Assembly: GCF_020886695.1 (NCBI RefSeq)
Contig: NZ_AP024485.1
Span: 195,001-259,000, forward strand
Length of the DNA: 64,000 nt
Reading direction: 5' to 3'
Source of the DNA: Pseudodesulfovibrio sediminis
GTDB lineage: Bacteria > Desulfobacterota > Desulfovibrionia > Desulfovibrionales > Desulfovibrionaceae
Shown: in pieces, positions 9,910 through 19,371 of the stretch
How positions within the stretch are numbered: position 1 is the stretch's first letter
Layout: every line of letters begins with the position of its first letter
Notes under the pieces: generated by a model
Told to the model about the DNA's origin: nothing
The model's input: the letters and a program-made list of their open reading frames with translations, nothing else
The model's database searches: none
Made by a program: the position numbers and the translations under genes

Positions 9910-10518
9910 ATGGTCGCCATCCCCATGGTCATCGAAACCACCGGTCGCACTGAACGTGCCTACGACATCTACTCTCGCCTGCTTAAAGACCGGATTATTC
10001 TGCTTGGCAGTGCCATTGACGACCACGTCGCCAGCCTCATTTGTGCCCAGCTTCTTTTCCTGGAGTCAGAAAATCCGGAAAAGGAAATTTATATGTATAT
10101 CAATTCGCCGGGCGGCGTCGTGACCGCAGGCATGGCAATCTATGATACCATGCAATATATTTCAGCGCCCGTGGCCACACTGTGCCTTGGGCAAGCCGCC
10201 AGCATGGGCTCGCTCCTGCTTGCGGCAGGCGAAAAAGGCATGCGGTATGCACTGCCTCATAGCCGGATCATGATTCATCAGCCGTTGGGAGGAGCCCAGG
10301 GGCAGGCCACGGACATCGAAATCCAGGCTAATGAAATCCTGAGACAAAAGAAAATACTCAATCAAATTCTCGCCGATCATACCGGGCAGAAATTGTCCAA
10401 GATCGGCACGGATACCGACCGTGACTATTTCATGTCTGCTGAGGAGTCGGTAGAATACGGTCTCATCGACAAGGTCATGAAGTCCCGTGAAGATGTGAGT
10501 GAAGACAGCAAGGGTTAA
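9910..10518 (+). CDS. clpP: ATP-dependent Clp protease proteolytic subunit
   Basis: A 202-residue serine peptidase that forms the tetradecameric chamber served by ClpX and ClpA. The catalytic triad is visible: Ser98 in GQAASMGS, His123 in RIMIHQP and Asp172 in DTDRDYF. The INSPGG substrate-strand motif is at 64-69. The ATG at 9910 is chosen because AAGGAG lies six bases upstream; the frame opens five codons earlier without such a site. It is followed after five bases by clpX, so the two are co-transcribed. The second unfoldase, clpA, lies far downstream in this window with clpS. Confidence 0.97.
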   Translation: MVAIPMVIETTGRTERAYDIYSRLLKDRIILLGSAIDDHVASLICAQLLFLESENPEKEIYMYINSPGGVVTAGMAIYDTMQYISAPVATLCLGQAASMGSLLLAAGEKGMRYALPHSRIMIHQPLGGAQGQATDIEIQANEILRQKKILNQILADHTGQKLSKIGTDTDRDYFMSAEESVEYGLIDKVMKSREDVSEDSKG

Positions 10519-10523
10519 AAACC

Positions 10524-11777
10524 ATGAGTGAAAAGAAAGAAAATTCATCTGATTTGAGCTGCTCCTTTTGCAGTAAGAATCAGGTCGATGTACAACGGCT
10601 CATAGCCGGACCTGACGTGTATATTTGCGATGAATGCGTTGCGTTATGTAATGACATCATGGCTCAGGAGACCATCAGTGAAGAGTTCGAAGATGGTCGT
10701 CTGCTGCCGCCGCAGGAAATCAAGGCATTACTTGACGAGTATGTGATCGGACAGGAGCAGGCCAAGAAGATTTTGTCTGTGGCTGTGCACAATCATTACA
10801 AACGCGTTTTTTATGCTCAGGCCAACAATGGCCCGGATGAAGTGGAGATCGACAAGTCCAATATCCTTCTCATCGGTCCAACCGGGTCCGGTAAGACGCT
10901 TTTGGCCCAGACATTGGCGCGTGTGCTTAAAGTGCCGTTTGCCATTGCTGACGCCACCACATTGACCGAAGCTGGCTATGTGGGCGAGGATGTTGAGAAC
11001 ATCCTGGTTCAGCTGTTGCAAAATGCAGACTATGACATCGATTCCGCTTCTCGCGGCATTATCTACATTGATGAGATCGACAAGGTCGCTCGAAAGGGCG
11101 ATTCCCCGTCAATTACTCGTGATGTTTCGGGTGAAGGCGTCCAGCAGGCGTTGTTGAAGATCATTGAGGGTACGGAGGCCAATATCCCGCCCAAGGGTGG
11201 CCGGAAGCATCCCCAGCAGGAGTTCATCCGCATGGATACCTCCAACATCCTGTTTATCCTTGGCGGTGCGTTTATCGGTCTGGACAAGATCGTACAGCAG
11301 CGCAATCAGGGCACAGGAATGGGGTTTGGCGCCAAGGTCGAGGCCAAGAAAGAGATGCCCCTGGACGAATTGTTCAGCATGTCTCAGCCCATGGATCTCA
11401 TCAAGTTCGGGCTTATCCCCGAATTCATCGGTCGTATTCCGGTGCAGACAGCACTGCAGGAATTGACCGAGGATGATCTTGTTCGCATCCTTCAGGAACC
11501 CAAGAACGCTTTGGTCAAACAGTATCGCAAGCTTTTCGAGCTGGACAAGGTGGAACTCACCTTTACCGACAACGCGCTCAAGGCCATTGCTCGCGAGGCA
11601 GTGGAGCGCAAGACCGGTGCTCGTGGACTGCGCAATGTGCTGGAAAAGACCATGCTTGAGATCATGTACAAGCTGCCGGCCATGCCGGATGTACGCGAGT
11701 GCGTGGTCAACTCGGCTGTGGTGGAGAAGGACATGGAGCCGCTCCTGCTCTACCATCAGGAAGTGAAGTCGGCGTAA
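10524..11777 (+). CDS. clpX: ATP-dependent Clp protease ATP-binding subunit ClpX
   Basis: A 417-residue AAA+ unfoldase that feeds substrates to ClpP. The N-terminal zinc-binding domain has Cys13, Cys16, Cys35 and Cys38. Walker A GPTGSGKT is at 118-125, Walker B (IIYIDEIDK) near 177-185, and the ClpP-contacting IGF-type loop region lies in the large AAA+ part. Length is normal for the family. It starts five bases after clpP with a weak AAGGG ribosome site, implying translational coupling. lon follows after 119 bases. Confidence 0.97.
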   Translation: MSEKKENSSDLSCSFCSKNQVDVQRLIAGPDVYICDECVALCNDIMAQETISEEFEDGRLLPPQEIKALLDEYVIGQEQAKKILSVAVHNHYKRVFYAQANNGPDEVEIDKSNILLIGPTGSGKTLLAQTLARVLKVPFAIADATTLTEAGYVGEDVENILVQLLQNADYDIDSASRGIIYIDEIDKVARKGDSPSITRDVSGEGVQQALLKIIEGTEANIPPKGGRKHPQQEFIRMDTSNILFILGGAFIGLDKIVQQRNQGTGMGFGAKVEAKKEMPLDELFSMSQPMDLIKFGLIPEFIGRIPVQTALQELTEDDLVRILQEPKNALVKQYRKLFELDKVELTFTDNALKAIAREAVERKTGARGLRNVLEKTMLEIMYKLPAMPDVRECVVNSAVVEKDMEPLLLYHQEVKSA

Positions 11778-11839
11778 AGCCGATATCCGGGCGTTGACTT
11801 TCAGAACTCGGGCCTTACTTCCATTTTATCGTAGGCAAT

Positions 11840-11865
11840 CGCTTCCCCGTTACTGCGGGGAGGCG
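11840..11865 (+). promoter_or_regulatory. GC-rich stem-loop in the lon leader
   Basis: CGCTTCCCCG pairs with CGGGGAGGCG (ten pairs, one G-T) around the loop TTACTG. It lies 21 bases before the lon ribosome site GGAGG (11887-11891). There is no T tract, so it is not a terminator. A weak TTGACT element at 11794 could be the lon promoter. Function unknown. Confidence 0.35.
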
Positions 11866-11896
11866 TCGCTCCATATATAACCCCTCGGAGGAATAG

Positions 11897-14362
11897 ATGC
11901 CGACATTTGGATTCGACGGCAAGAAGTCCCCTGAAATGCTGACCCTCCCCATGATGTCTCTTCGGGAAGTGGTCATGTTTCCAAAATCGATCGTTCCGCT
12001 GTTTGTGGGACGTGAGGCCTCTATCAAGGCTATTGAGACTGCTGTGGCCGATTACGGCAAGCAGATTTTTCTGGTAACGCAGAAGTCCCCGGAAAAGGAA
12101 CATCCCGAACCGGAAGATCTGTATCGAGTGGGTACGGTCTCCAAGATTTTACAGATGCTCAGGTTGCCCGACGGAACCATCAAGGTTTTGTTTGAAGGCG
12201 TGTCTCGTGCCGTGTGGTCTCCTGAAGATGATATGCTCCAGTATGTCGAGGAGGAAGAAGGGGGGTATCCCAAGGCGAGATTTGCTCCCCTTGAGGAGTC
12301 GGGCGAAGCCTCCCCGGAGGCCAAGGCTCTTATCCGTGCCACGCATGAAGCGCTGGATGAATTCGGCAAGGTCAACAAGAAGGTGGCCCCGGAAGCAATT
12401 CTGGCAATGTCGACCATCAAGGATCCGGGGCAGCTTGCCGATCAGCTTATGCCCCATCTCAAGATTGATTTTGCTCGCAAGCAGGAAATCCTGGAAGAGC
12501 TGGATGCATCCAAGCGCCTTGAGCGCGTGTATGAGTTGTTGCTTGGCGAAATCGAAATCGTCTCCATTGAGAAACGCGTCAAAGGGCGCGTGAAAGATCA
12601 GATGGAGAAGAATCAGCGCGAATATTATCTCAATGAGCAGGTCAAGGCCATCAACAAGGAGATGGGCCGCGAGGATGATCCTCAGGCCGAAGCTCTGGAG
12701 CTGGAAGAGGCGCTTGATGCAAAAGTCATGACCGAAGAGAATCGCGAGCGGGTTCGTAAGGAAATCAAGAAGATGCGGACCATGCAGTCGTCCAGCGCGG
12801 AATATACCGTGGTTCGCAACTATATCGATTGGGTGCTCGATCTCCCGTGGGGCTCAATCAAGGACGATAAGGACGTTGATATTACCAACGCCCGGGCCAT
12901 TCTTGACGAAGATCATTATGGTCTGGAAAAGCCCAAGGAGCGCATCCTTGAATATCTGGCGGTGCAGACACTGGTCGAGACCATGAAAGGTCCCATCCTT
13001 TGTTTTGTCGGCCCCCCTGGCGTGGGCAAGACATCCATCGCCAAATCCATTGCCCGGTCCATGGACCGTGAGTTCCTGCGTCTCTCTTTGGGCGGCGTGC
13101 GTGATGAGGCCGAGATTCGCGGTCATCGTCGGACTTACGTTGGCGCTATGCCCGGCAAGATTATTCAGTCCCTGAAACGGGTGAAGCACAATAATCCGGT
13201 CATTTGCCTGGACGAGGTGGACAAGATGTCCGCTGATTTCCGTGGCGATCCGTCTGCCGCGCTTTTGGAAGTGTTGGACCCGGAACAGAATTACGCATTC
13301 AATGATCACTACCTGGATCTCGATTACGATCTGTCCAAGGTGTTTTTCATTACTACGGCCAACAGCCTTGAAGGTATCCCCTTGCCGTTGCAGGATCGTA
13401 TGGAAATCATACGACTGCCCGGTTATTTGGAAACTGAAAAGGTCGAGATCGCCAAGGGATTCCTGTTGCCCAAGCAGATTGAGCAGCACGGACTCAAGCC
13501 CGAGAACTTGAAGTTCTCCGAAAACGCCATTCTGGATGTTGTGCGGTATTACACCAGAGAAGCTGGTGTGCGTAACCTGGAGCGAGAACTCGCCTCCATC
13601 TGTCGTAAATCCGCCATGAAGATCGTGGAAGAGAAAGATCGCGACAAGGTTATCTCTGTCACAAAGCAGTCTCTGTCCAAGATGCTCGGTGTGACCAAGT
13701 TCTCTTACGGCGAACGTGAAAAGGAAGCGCAGGTCGGCGTCTGTAATGGTCTGGCCTGGACCCAGCTCGGCGGCGAGATGCTGCTGGTTGAGGTCGCGCT
13801 TATGCCCGGTAAGGGGAAGGTTGAGATCACCGGTAAGCTCGGCGATGTCATGCAGGAGTCGGCACGTGCTGCCATTTCCTACATCCGCGCTCGTTCTGAC
13901 CTGCTCGGCTTGAAACCTGATTTCAACACCAAGGTCGACGTGCATATCCATGTGCCCGACGGTGCGACCCCCAAGGATGGTCCCAGTGCCGGTATTACCC
14001 TGACCACTGCGCTCATTTCCGCGCTGTTGAATATCCCGGTGCGTCATGATCTGGCCATGACTGGTGAAATCACCCTGCGTGGTCGCGTTTTGCCTATCGG
14101 TGGTTTGCGTGAGAAGTTGTTGGCAGCGCATCGTGGTTTGATTAAAACCGTGTTGATTCCGTCAGAGAATGAAAAGAACCTGAAGGATGTCCCCAAGGAT
14201 ATTCTCAAGGATTTGGAAGTTATTCCGGTCAAGACCATGGATGAAGTCATCGACAAGGCGCTTAAGGGTGGTCCCGAGACCGTCTGGAACAAGCAGCATG
14301 GCGAGGCACCGGTCGCGGCTGAACTCCTGAAGGAAGACAGACCGCAGGCTTCGCCTCAATAG
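11897..14362 (+). CDS. lon: ATP-dependent protease Lon
   Basis: An 821-residue cytoplasmic AAA+ serine protease that degrades damaged and regulatory proteins. The N-terminal substrate-binding domain (about 10-210) leads to a coiled coil and then an AAA+ module with Walker A GPPGVGKT near 372-379. The proteolytic domain has Ser697 in KDGPSAG and Lys740 in GGLREK, the Lon Ser-Lys dyad. Length is slightly above the 780-800 typical of the family because of a hydrophilic C-terminal tail rich in Ala, Glu and Pro. GGAGG precedes the ATG. It may be co-transcribed with clpPX or use its own promoter in the 119-base gap. A strong terminator ends the unit. Confidence 0.97.
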   Translation: MPTFGFDGKKSPEMLTLPMMSLREVVMFPKSIVPLFVGREASIKAIETAVADYGKQIFLVTQKSPEKEHPEPEDLYRVGTVSKILQMLRLPDGTIKVLFEGVSRAVWSPEDDMLQYVEEEEGGYPKARFAPLEESGEASPEAKALIRATHEALDEFGKVNKKVAPEAILAMSTIKDPGQLADQLMPHLKIDFARKQEILEELDASKRLERVYELLLGEIEIVSIEKRVKGRVKDQMEKNQREYYLNEQVKAINKEMGREDDPQAEALELEEALDAKVMTEENRERVRKEIKKMRTMQSSSAEYTVVRNYIDWVLDLPWGSIKDDKDVDITNARAILDEDHYGLEKPKERILEYLAVQTLVETMKGPILCFVGPPGVGKTSIAKSIARSMDREFLRLSLGGVRDEAEIRGHRRTYVGAMPGKIIQSLKRVKHNNPVICLDEVDKMSADFRGDPSAALLEVLDPEQNYAFNDHYLDLDYDLSKVFFITTANSLEGIPLPLQDRMEIIRLPGYLETEKVEIAKGFLLPKQIEQHGLKPENLKFSENAILDVVRYYTREAGVRNLERELASICRKSAMKIVEEKDRDKVISVTKQSLSKMLGVTKFSYGEREKEAQVGVCNGLAWTQLGGEMLLVEVALMPGKGKVEITGKLGDVMQESARAAISYIRARSDLLGLKPDFNTKVDVHIHVPDGATPKDGPSAGITLTTALISALLNIPVRHDLAMTGEITLRGRVLPIGGLREKLLAAHRGLIKTVLIPSENEKNLKDVPKDILKDLEVIPVKTMDEVIDKALKGGPETVWNKQHGEAPVAAELLKEDRPQASPQ

Positions 14363-14385
14363 ACCTGGTAAAAAATGAAAAGATC

Positions 14386-14419
14386 AAGGCCGGACGATAC
14401 ATCGTCCGGCCTTTTTTTT
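14386..14419 (+). terminator. Terminator after lon
   Basis: Perfect 13-bp inverted repeat (AAGGCCGGACGAT / ATCGTCCGGCCTT) with a two-base loop, followed by eight T. Confidence 0.95.
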
Positions 14420-14460
14420 GTCTGCGTTCAACGAGTTAGGGCAGTGATGGTGCCGCTTGT

Positions 14461-14823
14461 GTGTCTGTTGCTACAATCGAAAATGATCCTGGCATCCACT
14501 GCGCATTCCATATAAGGATGAGCTTGTCGGCCATGCCCAAAAGTCAATAATTCATGGCGGGGTGATCTCTACGCTCGCCGATATTTGCGGAGGATTCGTT
14601 GTCTGGGTCCGTTGCAAGCCAGAAAATTTTATTGCCATGATCACATTGAGAGTCGATTCTTTACGGCCTGCAGTGGCTCAGGATTTGTATGCAGAAGCGA
14701 CAGTGCGTTTGCTGGGAAACAAGGTCGGTAACTCCCACGTTGTTTTTGGGTCAAAAAGGAGATCTGAAAACGCCTGTTGCCGAAGGGAGAGGTGTGTACA
14801 ACATAAAACGTGGTAGATCATAA
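14461..14823 (+). pseudogene. Frameshifted PaaI/hotdog-type thioesterase remnant
   Basis: The frame through 14553-14752 reads HGGVISTLADICGGFVVW, then TLRVDSLRPAVAQDLYAEAT and VRLLGNKVGNSHVVF. This is the hotdog thioesterase pattern with its HGG catalytic-loop signature. The family's ending, TPVAEGRGVYNIKRG, appears in the +1 frame and stops at 14821-14823. A single-base change near the T and A runs at 14745-14760 would join the two parts. The 5' end is also damaged: the correct frame has a stop shortly upstream and no start codon. Known: these enzymes hydrolyse acyl-CoA thioesters. Here the gene is most likely dead; a sequencing error could explain the frameshift but not the missing start. 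I recognise nothing in 14824-14979. Confidence 0.65.
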
Positions 14824-14979
14824 CCATATTGTCCGGTTCAATTGGTTCGCGACTGCACGGACAAACGAATAGAGGCGGGTGGAATCTTCGCCGCTACGAT
14901 ATGCGAGTTTTCTGGCGTTGCTTTGGCCTCTTCAGTGCTGACTTCACGCGTGGAGTCGCACTGATATATTCTTCAAAAG

Positions 14980-15007
14980 AAAGCCCCCTGATTTCAGGGG
15001 GCTTTTT
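14980..15007. terminator. Bidirectional terminator
   Basis: AAAGCCCCCTGA pairs perfectly with TCAGGGGGCTTT, with T tracts on both strands. It can end transcripts from the left and those of the minus-strand gene at 15059-16411. Confidence 0.88.
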
Positions 15008-15041
15008 GATTAATCCCGGCATTATGTAGGAAACGCACAAG
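15008..15041 (+). repeat. Left arm of an imperfect inverted repeat around the AlbA_2 gene
   Basis: GATTAATCCCGGCATTATGT and the next 14 bases match the reverse complement of 16577-16609. Differences are a two-base insertion (CC) and two substitutions. Weaker similarity continues another ten or so bases inward. It begins directly after the terminator at 14980-15007. Confidence 0.6.
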
Positions 15042-15058
15042 GGAGTGCTGAGCCTTGC

Positions 15059-16411
15059 TTATTGATCACGGTTTGCTAGGTGCTGGCAAACGTCTTCAGA
15101 ATAATCATAGTCACTTACATCTGACTGCAACCCCAAGCTCATCCTGAGCAAAATGTTGATTGGGTCAGCAAGGTAATAAGGTGCAGCTGATCTTTCTATC
15201 GAATCTACACCAAGTACCTTTTTTATGTGAAACATATTATCAAAGTACGGCTCCTCTCTGTATTTGATGTTTTCTTCTTGCACAACAGGTATGCCGTATT
15301 TGGAGCAACGTGAGACATATTTTGCAGTGTCTATGAATGGTATTTTGTAGAAGATATTCCTTATTTCAAATGTTGCATAGCAAGAAGTTTTTTCACCTAT
15401 TTTATCAAGCATATGCAGATACATGTTACACATTGAACGCAATGCTAACCCAATATGCGAAAGGTCGCAGAGATGTGTGCCATTAAAATTTTGTTCTTCG
15501 TATTGTGCATAAAAATCGGCAAAATACTTGTAGCTCTTTGCTCCCGTCTGCGAAAAAATATGATCAGGTGTTCCTGTATTGACTGGTATCTCAAAACGAA
15601 CAGAGCGATCATGCCAAAACCTAATTGACGCAGTGGCCAATCCTGGGTCGTTATCCATTACTTGTTTTGCAACAAATCCATTTTTACAGGGAAACATAGT
15701 TTGCATCGGCATCAAATCGCCAAAATCTTGCTTATCTTCCGGATTTACACATGAGCAAAAATCCTCAAAAGACAAATCCTTTCCAGTTTGAATCGTATAA
15801 GGATCTGGCAATATGTTAACGTATACAAATGAATTTCCCTCTTGTTTTGTATGTACGCGCGGGATGTTGTTTATGTTGTCAGAAATCCTTTTTTTTGTTT
15901 TTTCGCGGCGGTCCAACATTTTATCCAGTAAGTATCTATCGGTAACAGGTTTGGGTTTAGATTGATCCGCTTGACGGATATAAATTTTACCACTGGAATG
16001 AATATGGGGTGGTTCAAAGCTGGCGAATATTTGTATTATTACAATAGCGCATTTATCTTCAAGTCCAATTTTCTCGCATGGCCCTTGTATCACTGCTTCA
16101 TCATAAACGATGGGCGGGGAAGCATGTTCGTCAGAAGCTTCTCGTACGAGTGTTAAAGCCTTTTCAACATCACTTGAAGAGATACCATTAAAAACTTCTG
16201 CTTTGCGCTCTTGGTCAGATGATTCCGTAACTCCGAATATGAGATACCCACCAAATTGATTTGCAAACGCACATAAGTGCTTGCCTATATCTTTGATATT
16301 GATCAGTTTTCTTTTGTAGTCAACATACCACCCTTCGGAAATATCTTTCAATTTTTCAAGATCTTCTGCTGTTACATCGGACAATTTCTTACCAAAGGGA
16401 TTGAAGGACAT
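15059..16411 (-). CDS. AlbA_2 (Schlafen-type) putative DNA/RNA-binding domain protein
   Basis: A 450-residue protein. Residues about 15-165 match the AlbA_2 domain: an acidic EGWYVDYK start, then HLCAFANQFGGYLIFGV, the family core, then a strand region ending KIYIRQADQSKP. The remaining 280 residues are unrecognised and carry several Cys and aromatic residues. Known: AlbA_2 domains occur in regulators, helicases and some defence proteins, so the name does not fix a role. The DNA is visibly richer in A and T than its neighbours, and an inverted repeat encloses the gene; both suggest acquisition. AGGAAA lies before the ATG, and a good promoter lies at 16449-16477. Confidence 0.8.
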   Translation of the reverse strand: MSFNPFGKKLSDVTAEDLEKLKDISEGWYVDYKRKLINIKDIGKHLCAFANQFGGYLIFGVTESSDQERKAEVFNGISSSDVEKALTLVREASDEHASPPIVYDEAVIQGPCEKIGLEDKCAIVIIQIFASFEPPHIHSSGKIYIRQADQSKPKPVTDRYLLDKMLDRREKTKKRISDNINNIPRVHTKQEGNSFVYVNILPDPYTIQTGKDLSFEDFCSCVNPEDKQDFGDLMPMQTMFPCKNGFVAKQVMDNDPGLATASIRFWHDRSVRFEIPVNTGTPDHIFSQTGAKSYKYFADFYAQYEEQNFNGTHLCDLSHIGLALRSMCNMYLHMLDKIGEKTSCYATFEIRNIFYKIPFIDTAKYVSRCSKYGIPVVQEENIKYREEPYFDNMFHIKKVLGVDSIERSAAPYYLADPINILLRMSLGLQSDVSDYDYSEDVCQHLANRDQ

Positions 16412-16448
16412 GGCTTTCCTGGATGTTAAGGTAAATGCAAACAGGGAT

Positions 16449-16477
16449 ACTATATGATCGATAAAACCTCATTTCAA
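16449..16477 (-). promoter_or_regulatory. Promoter of the AlbA_2 gene
   Basis: Reading the minus strand: TTGAAA (16477-16472), 17 bases, TATAGT (16454-16449), 38 bases upstream of the start codon. Confidence 0.6.
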
Positions 16478-16524
16478 GCTATTCAACTATGAATACTGCA
16501 TATAATACCGGGGGTTGCGTATTC

Positions 16525-16559
16525 TAAAAGTCATGCCCCCATCTTACAACGGGGGCATG
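16525..16559 (-). terminator. Terminator of the M23 peptidase gene
   Basis: CATGCCCCC pairs perfectly with GGGGGCATG around a ten-base loop. On the minus strand the stem is followed by a short CTTTT tract, 45 bases after the peptidase stop codon. Confidence 0.65.
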
Positions 16560-16576
16560 GTCTATCTCAACATGAG

Positions 16577-16609
16577 CCTTGTGCGGCTCCTACATAATGC
16601 CGATTAATC
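16577..16609 (-). repeat. Right arm of the imperfect inverted repeat
   Basis: The reverse complement reads GATTAATCGGCATTATGTAG, then GAGCCGCACAAGG. It is the partner of 15008-15041. Its outer end, GATTAATC, includes the last codon and the TAA stop of the M23 peptidase gene. The inner part can also fold as GAGCC-GCACAA-GGCTC. Confidence 0.6.
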
Positions 16610-17953
16610 CAGTTTGGAAGTGATGTTGTATTTGATCCAGGTTCCGTCCCACCATTCAAAGGGTTGGGTGGGGATTCCGGCGACCGTGATGCCGTAGTGG
16701 AGGTGATCGCCTCCGGCCAGTCCGGTGGAGCCTGTATTGGCTATGATTTGTCCCTTGGTGACCATGTCCCCTTTGAGCACGTTGATGGAGCTGAGGTGGG
16801 CGTAGAGTGATTGCAGCCCCAGACCGTGGTCTATGACAACCACATTGCCATAGATGCCCAGGAAGTCGGCAAAGACGATTTTACCGTCATTGCCTGCCGG
16901 GACAGGAGCGTGCTTGAGGCTGGCAAGGTCCAGCCCCAGATGGGTCTGGAAGTCAACCTTCTTGCCTTGGTACATGTAGTCACGCGCGTCAGCGAATCGT
17001 GCGCGGTTGGCTGCGTTAGGCAGGCGGGCAAAGGGGCCGTTCCACAACATGGTCGGGCTGGTTTCCCTGCTGAATTCCACCAGTTTGGCCCTGTTTTCCT
17101 TGCGAATGGTATTATTGATGTAGAGGTACTGATCAAGCAGAGATCCCTGATTGGGAACAAGTCCCTGGAACTCGGGAATGGTCCGTTCCATGAAACTGTC
17201 GGAAAGGTTGATTTTGTCACGGCGGAACGTGCGGGCGTTAGTGTGGTAGTTGAATGAACGCTTGGCACTGTTGCCAGCCGTATCAGAGGCAACGATAAAT
17301 GGCTTGAAATCGGCGACAGATGTGTCCCAGGGGTGGGCGAACATGCATTGATAGACGAACTTGCCGTTGCCCCCGGGCTGGAGGTAGGCCGGGAAGAAGC
17401 GTTCGCCAACCTGGATACCGGCCTTGGGGGCTTCCTCTGACAGGGCAAATACCATGAGTCCGCAACCACCCTGATTGAGGTTGTTGGTATGGGATTGGAC
17501 AAAAATACGAGGCGGAGTGGTGTCCAGCGTGTATGCCCGTTCTGCGGAAGCCTTTCCTGCCGCACCAAAGGGATAGATCGAGGTATCCTTGGCGGTGATC
17601 TCAATGGTGAAGTCGCCTTCCTTGATGGCGTTCTCCCCAATGGCGATCTCCTGTTCGGTCTGCATAATCTTGCCTGTGAAATTCTTGGACCAGAGCAGGA
17701 TGCGCTTTTGGCCTTGAATGGCTTCAATTTTGAGGAACTTCAGGCCGCTGTCTTCATCAATAACCTTGACTGTGACAGTGGAAGCCTTGCCCAGTTCCGT
17801 TGTATCCGGTGAAATTGATATTGTTGGCGGGGTCGTGTCACGGAACAGCATGAAAATGCCTGCACCGAGAGCGAGTACGACAATAATGGAAATGAGGGAT
17901 CCCGGGATCCCTTTTTTACTTTTCTTTTTGCTCAAACTAACTTCGTTACTCAT
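16604..17953 (-). CDS. Membrane-anchored M23-family peptidoglycan endopeptidase
   Basis: A 449-residue protein. After a basic cytoplasmic start (KKKSKKG), one membrane helix (about 18-38) anchors the protein with its bulk in the periplasm. Two DTTPP segments mark Ig-like or linker regions. The C-terminal domain (about 335-445) is M23/LytM: HLGLDLA gives the first zinc His and Asp, and DHLHYGI gives the HxH ligand, both apparently intact. Such enzymes cut peptide cross-links of murein or, as EnvC/NlpD types, activate amidases. The start ATG at 17953 is chosen for AGGA six bases upstream, not the longer frame to 18013. Its stop codon lies inside the inverted repeat described separately. Confidence 0.92.
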   Translation of the reverse strand: MSNEVSLSKKKSKKGIPGSLISIIVVLALGAGIFMLFRDTTPPTISISPDTTELGKASTVTVKVIDEDSGLKFLKIEAIQGQKRILLWSKNFTGKIMQTEQEIAIGENAIKEGDFTIEITAKDTSIYPFGAAGKASAERAYTLDTTPPRIFVQSHTNNLNQGGCGLMVFALSEEAPKAGIQVGERFFPAYLQPGGNGKFVYQCMFAHPWDTSVADFKPFIVASDTAGNSAKRSFNYHTNARTFRRDKINLSDSFMERTIPEFQGLVPNQGSLLDQYLYINNTIRKENRAKLVEFSRETSPTMLWNGPFARLPNAANRARFADARDYMYQGKKVDFQTHLGLDLASLKHAPVPAGNDGKIVFADFLGIYGNVVVIDHGLGLQSLYAHLSSINVLKGDMVTKGQIIANTGSTGLAGGDHLHYGITVAGIPTQPFEWWDGTWIKYNITSKLD

Positions 17954-17984
17954 GATCCATCCTATAATGTAAATGTCTAGACTA

Positions 17985-18013
17985 TTTCTATAGGACTCCG
18001 GGGCAGGAAACAA
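17985..18013 (-). promoter_or_regulatory. Candidate promoter of the M23 peptidase gene
   Basis: Minus strand: TTGTTT (18013-18008), 17 bases, TAGAAA (17990-17985). Moderate match, 32 bases before the start codon. Confidence 0.35.
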
Positions 18014-18068
18014 GGGGGAGACGATAGAAAGTCACCAATAAAATCATAACTATTTGGTATGGCAGGAG

Positions 18069-18094
18069 AAGCCGCATTCAGCTGAATGCGGCTT
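18069..18094. terminator. 26-bp loopless perfect palindrome after the CBS gene
   Basis: AAGCCGCATTCAG is followed directly by its reverse complement. It lies 22 bases past the stop of the minus-strand CBS gene. No proper T tract follows on either strand, so it may be a weak terminator, an RNA 3' end stabiliser or a protein site. Confidence 0.45.
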
Positions 18095-18115
18095 GTTGAG
18101 AGGACGGAGTGCTTT

Positions 18116-18547
18116 TCATGGTTTCGAATTCAGGCCGTCCATTAAATTGATGGTCAGGCGGAGGAAATCGGCCTCTGTGAGAATCCCTATCAAATCACTC
18201 AGTTGAACCACCGGCAGACAACCATATTTGTTGTTGAGCAGAATCTGGGCCGCTGATTTGAGCGAGGTCTCCGGCTCGACACTGGCGATGTCTGTGCGCA
18301 TGATTTCCCGGATGGGGATGCCGATATCAATCTCTTTCTGGGTTTCAGGGTCCAGCTTGGCCAGATGCGAAATAGTCGCTGATAAGATGTCGCGGTGAGT
18401 GACCAGGCCGATGAAGACGTTTTCGATGGTTACAATAGGGATGTGGCGAATGCGTTGTAAGTTCATGAGTTCTCGAGCACTGTGTAGTGAATCGGTCTCT
18501 CTGAGAGAAAATACTGGTGAAGACATGAGGTCCTTGACTTGAAGCAT
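18116..18547 (-). CDS. CBS-domain-pair protein
   Basis: 143 residues built almost wholly from two CBS repeats: VKDLMSSPVFSLRETDSLHS then HIPIV and GLVTHRDIL in the first half, and IMRTDIASVEPETSLKSAAQ then GCLPVV and GILTEADFL in the second. Tandem CBS pairs bind adenine nucleotides and act as energy-state sensors; the partner is not evident from context. AGGAGG lies before the ATG at 18547, which is preferred over an ATG seven codons upstream. It has its own strong promoter and stands alone, divergent from pcm. Confidence 0.92.
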   Translation of the reverse strand: MLQVKDLMSSPVFSLRETDSLHSARELMNLQRIRHIPIVTIENVFIGLVTHRDILSATISHLAKLDPETQKEIDIGIPIREIMRTDIASVEPETSLKSAAQILLNNKYGCLPVVQLSDLIGILTEADFLRLTINLMDGLNSKP

Positions 18548-18570
18548 GAACACCTCCTGATTATGCATTA

Positions 18571-18599
18571 ATTATTCGTGAATGTTGTAAATCTGTCAA
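18571..18599 (-). promoter_or_regulatory. Promoter of the CBS-domain gene
   Basis: Minus strand: TTGACA (18599-18594), 17 bases, AATAAT (18576-18571). This is one of the best sigma-70 matches in the window. Confidence 0.7.
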
Positions 18600-18717
18600 G
18601 AATTTGCGAAGTAATCCTCTGGGTTTTTCGTGCCTTCGGTTGACTTGATGGTCAAAATCTGTTCAGCATCCCGCAGGTGTTTCGACTGTCGGAGCACAGT
18701 GATTTTCAGGAGTTTGC

Positions 18718-19359
18718 ATGGTTGATCCGGTACGGCTCAGGGAGCGCATGGTGCGCGAACAGATCATGGCGCGCGGTGTGACGGATTCGTCCGTGCTTGT
18801 CGCCATGAAGACAATCCCCCGCCATCTTTTCGTGGAAGAAGCTTTGGCATTCAAGGCATACAACGACAGCCCCCTCCCCATCGGGGAAGGGCAGACCATT
18901 TCACAGCCCTATATTGTGGCGCTCATGTCCGAATTATTGGAAATCGAACCGGGCATGACCGTCCTTGAAATAGGTACGGGGTCCGGCTATCAGGCTGCGG
19001 TTCTGGCCCAGATGGGAGCCGATGTTTTTACTGTCGAGCGGATCAGAAAGCTGTTTTACACCGCCCGGAAACGGTTTATGGACATGCGCATGTTCAATGT
19101 GAAACTTAAGTTGGATGATGGAACCATGGGGTGGCCGGAACAGGCTCCCTATGATCGTATCATAGTTACTGCAGGCGGCCCCGAGATTCCTGAGCCTCTG
19201 ATAGATCAGCTCGCGGAGTCGGGCCGGATGCTAATACCCGTAGGTGAGACCAAGCGAAATCAGACTCTCGTTCTTATTGAAAAGAAGGACGGTAAGATCA
19301 TTCGCACTGACAAAGGAAGTTGTGCCTTTGTTGATCTGGTCGGTAGCCACGGATGGTAA
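18718..19359 (+). CDS. pcm: Protein-L-isoaspartate O-methyltransferase
   Basis: A 213-residue SAM-dependent enzyme that methylates L-isoaspartyl residues as the first step in repairing aged proteins. The SAM-binding motif [16 protein letters not shown] lies at about 81-96. The family's N-terminal RMVREQI and the substrate-side [13 protein letters not shown] are intact, and GGPEIPEPL follows in the C-terminal half. CAGGAG precedes the ATG. It heads a run with the DUF368 transporter, Mrp ATPase and pgsA, all closely spaced, so these are probably one transcript. Confidence 0.95.
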   Translation: MVDPVRLRERMVREQIMARGVTDSSVLVAMKTIPRHLFVEEALAFKAYNDSPLPIGEGQTISQPYIVALMSELLEIEPGMTVLEIGTGSGYQAAVLAQMGADVFTVERIRKLFYTARKRFMDMRMFNVKLKLDDGTMGWPEQAPYDRIIVTAGGPEIPEPLIDQLAESGRMLIPVGETKRNQTLVLIEKKDGKIIRTDKGSCAFVDLVGSHGW

Positions 19360-19371
19360 GGAATATTCACT

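Noticed and set aside
12854-14131. Minus-strand open frame of 425 codons opposite lon
   Set aside because: Shadow caused by GC-rich third positions; composition rich in His, Gln and Gly with no motif.
14824-14979. Possible small gene in the frame VQLVRDCTDKRIEAGG onward to a stop near 14962
   Set aside because: No start or ribosome site and no recognisable family; may be debris of the same decayed region.
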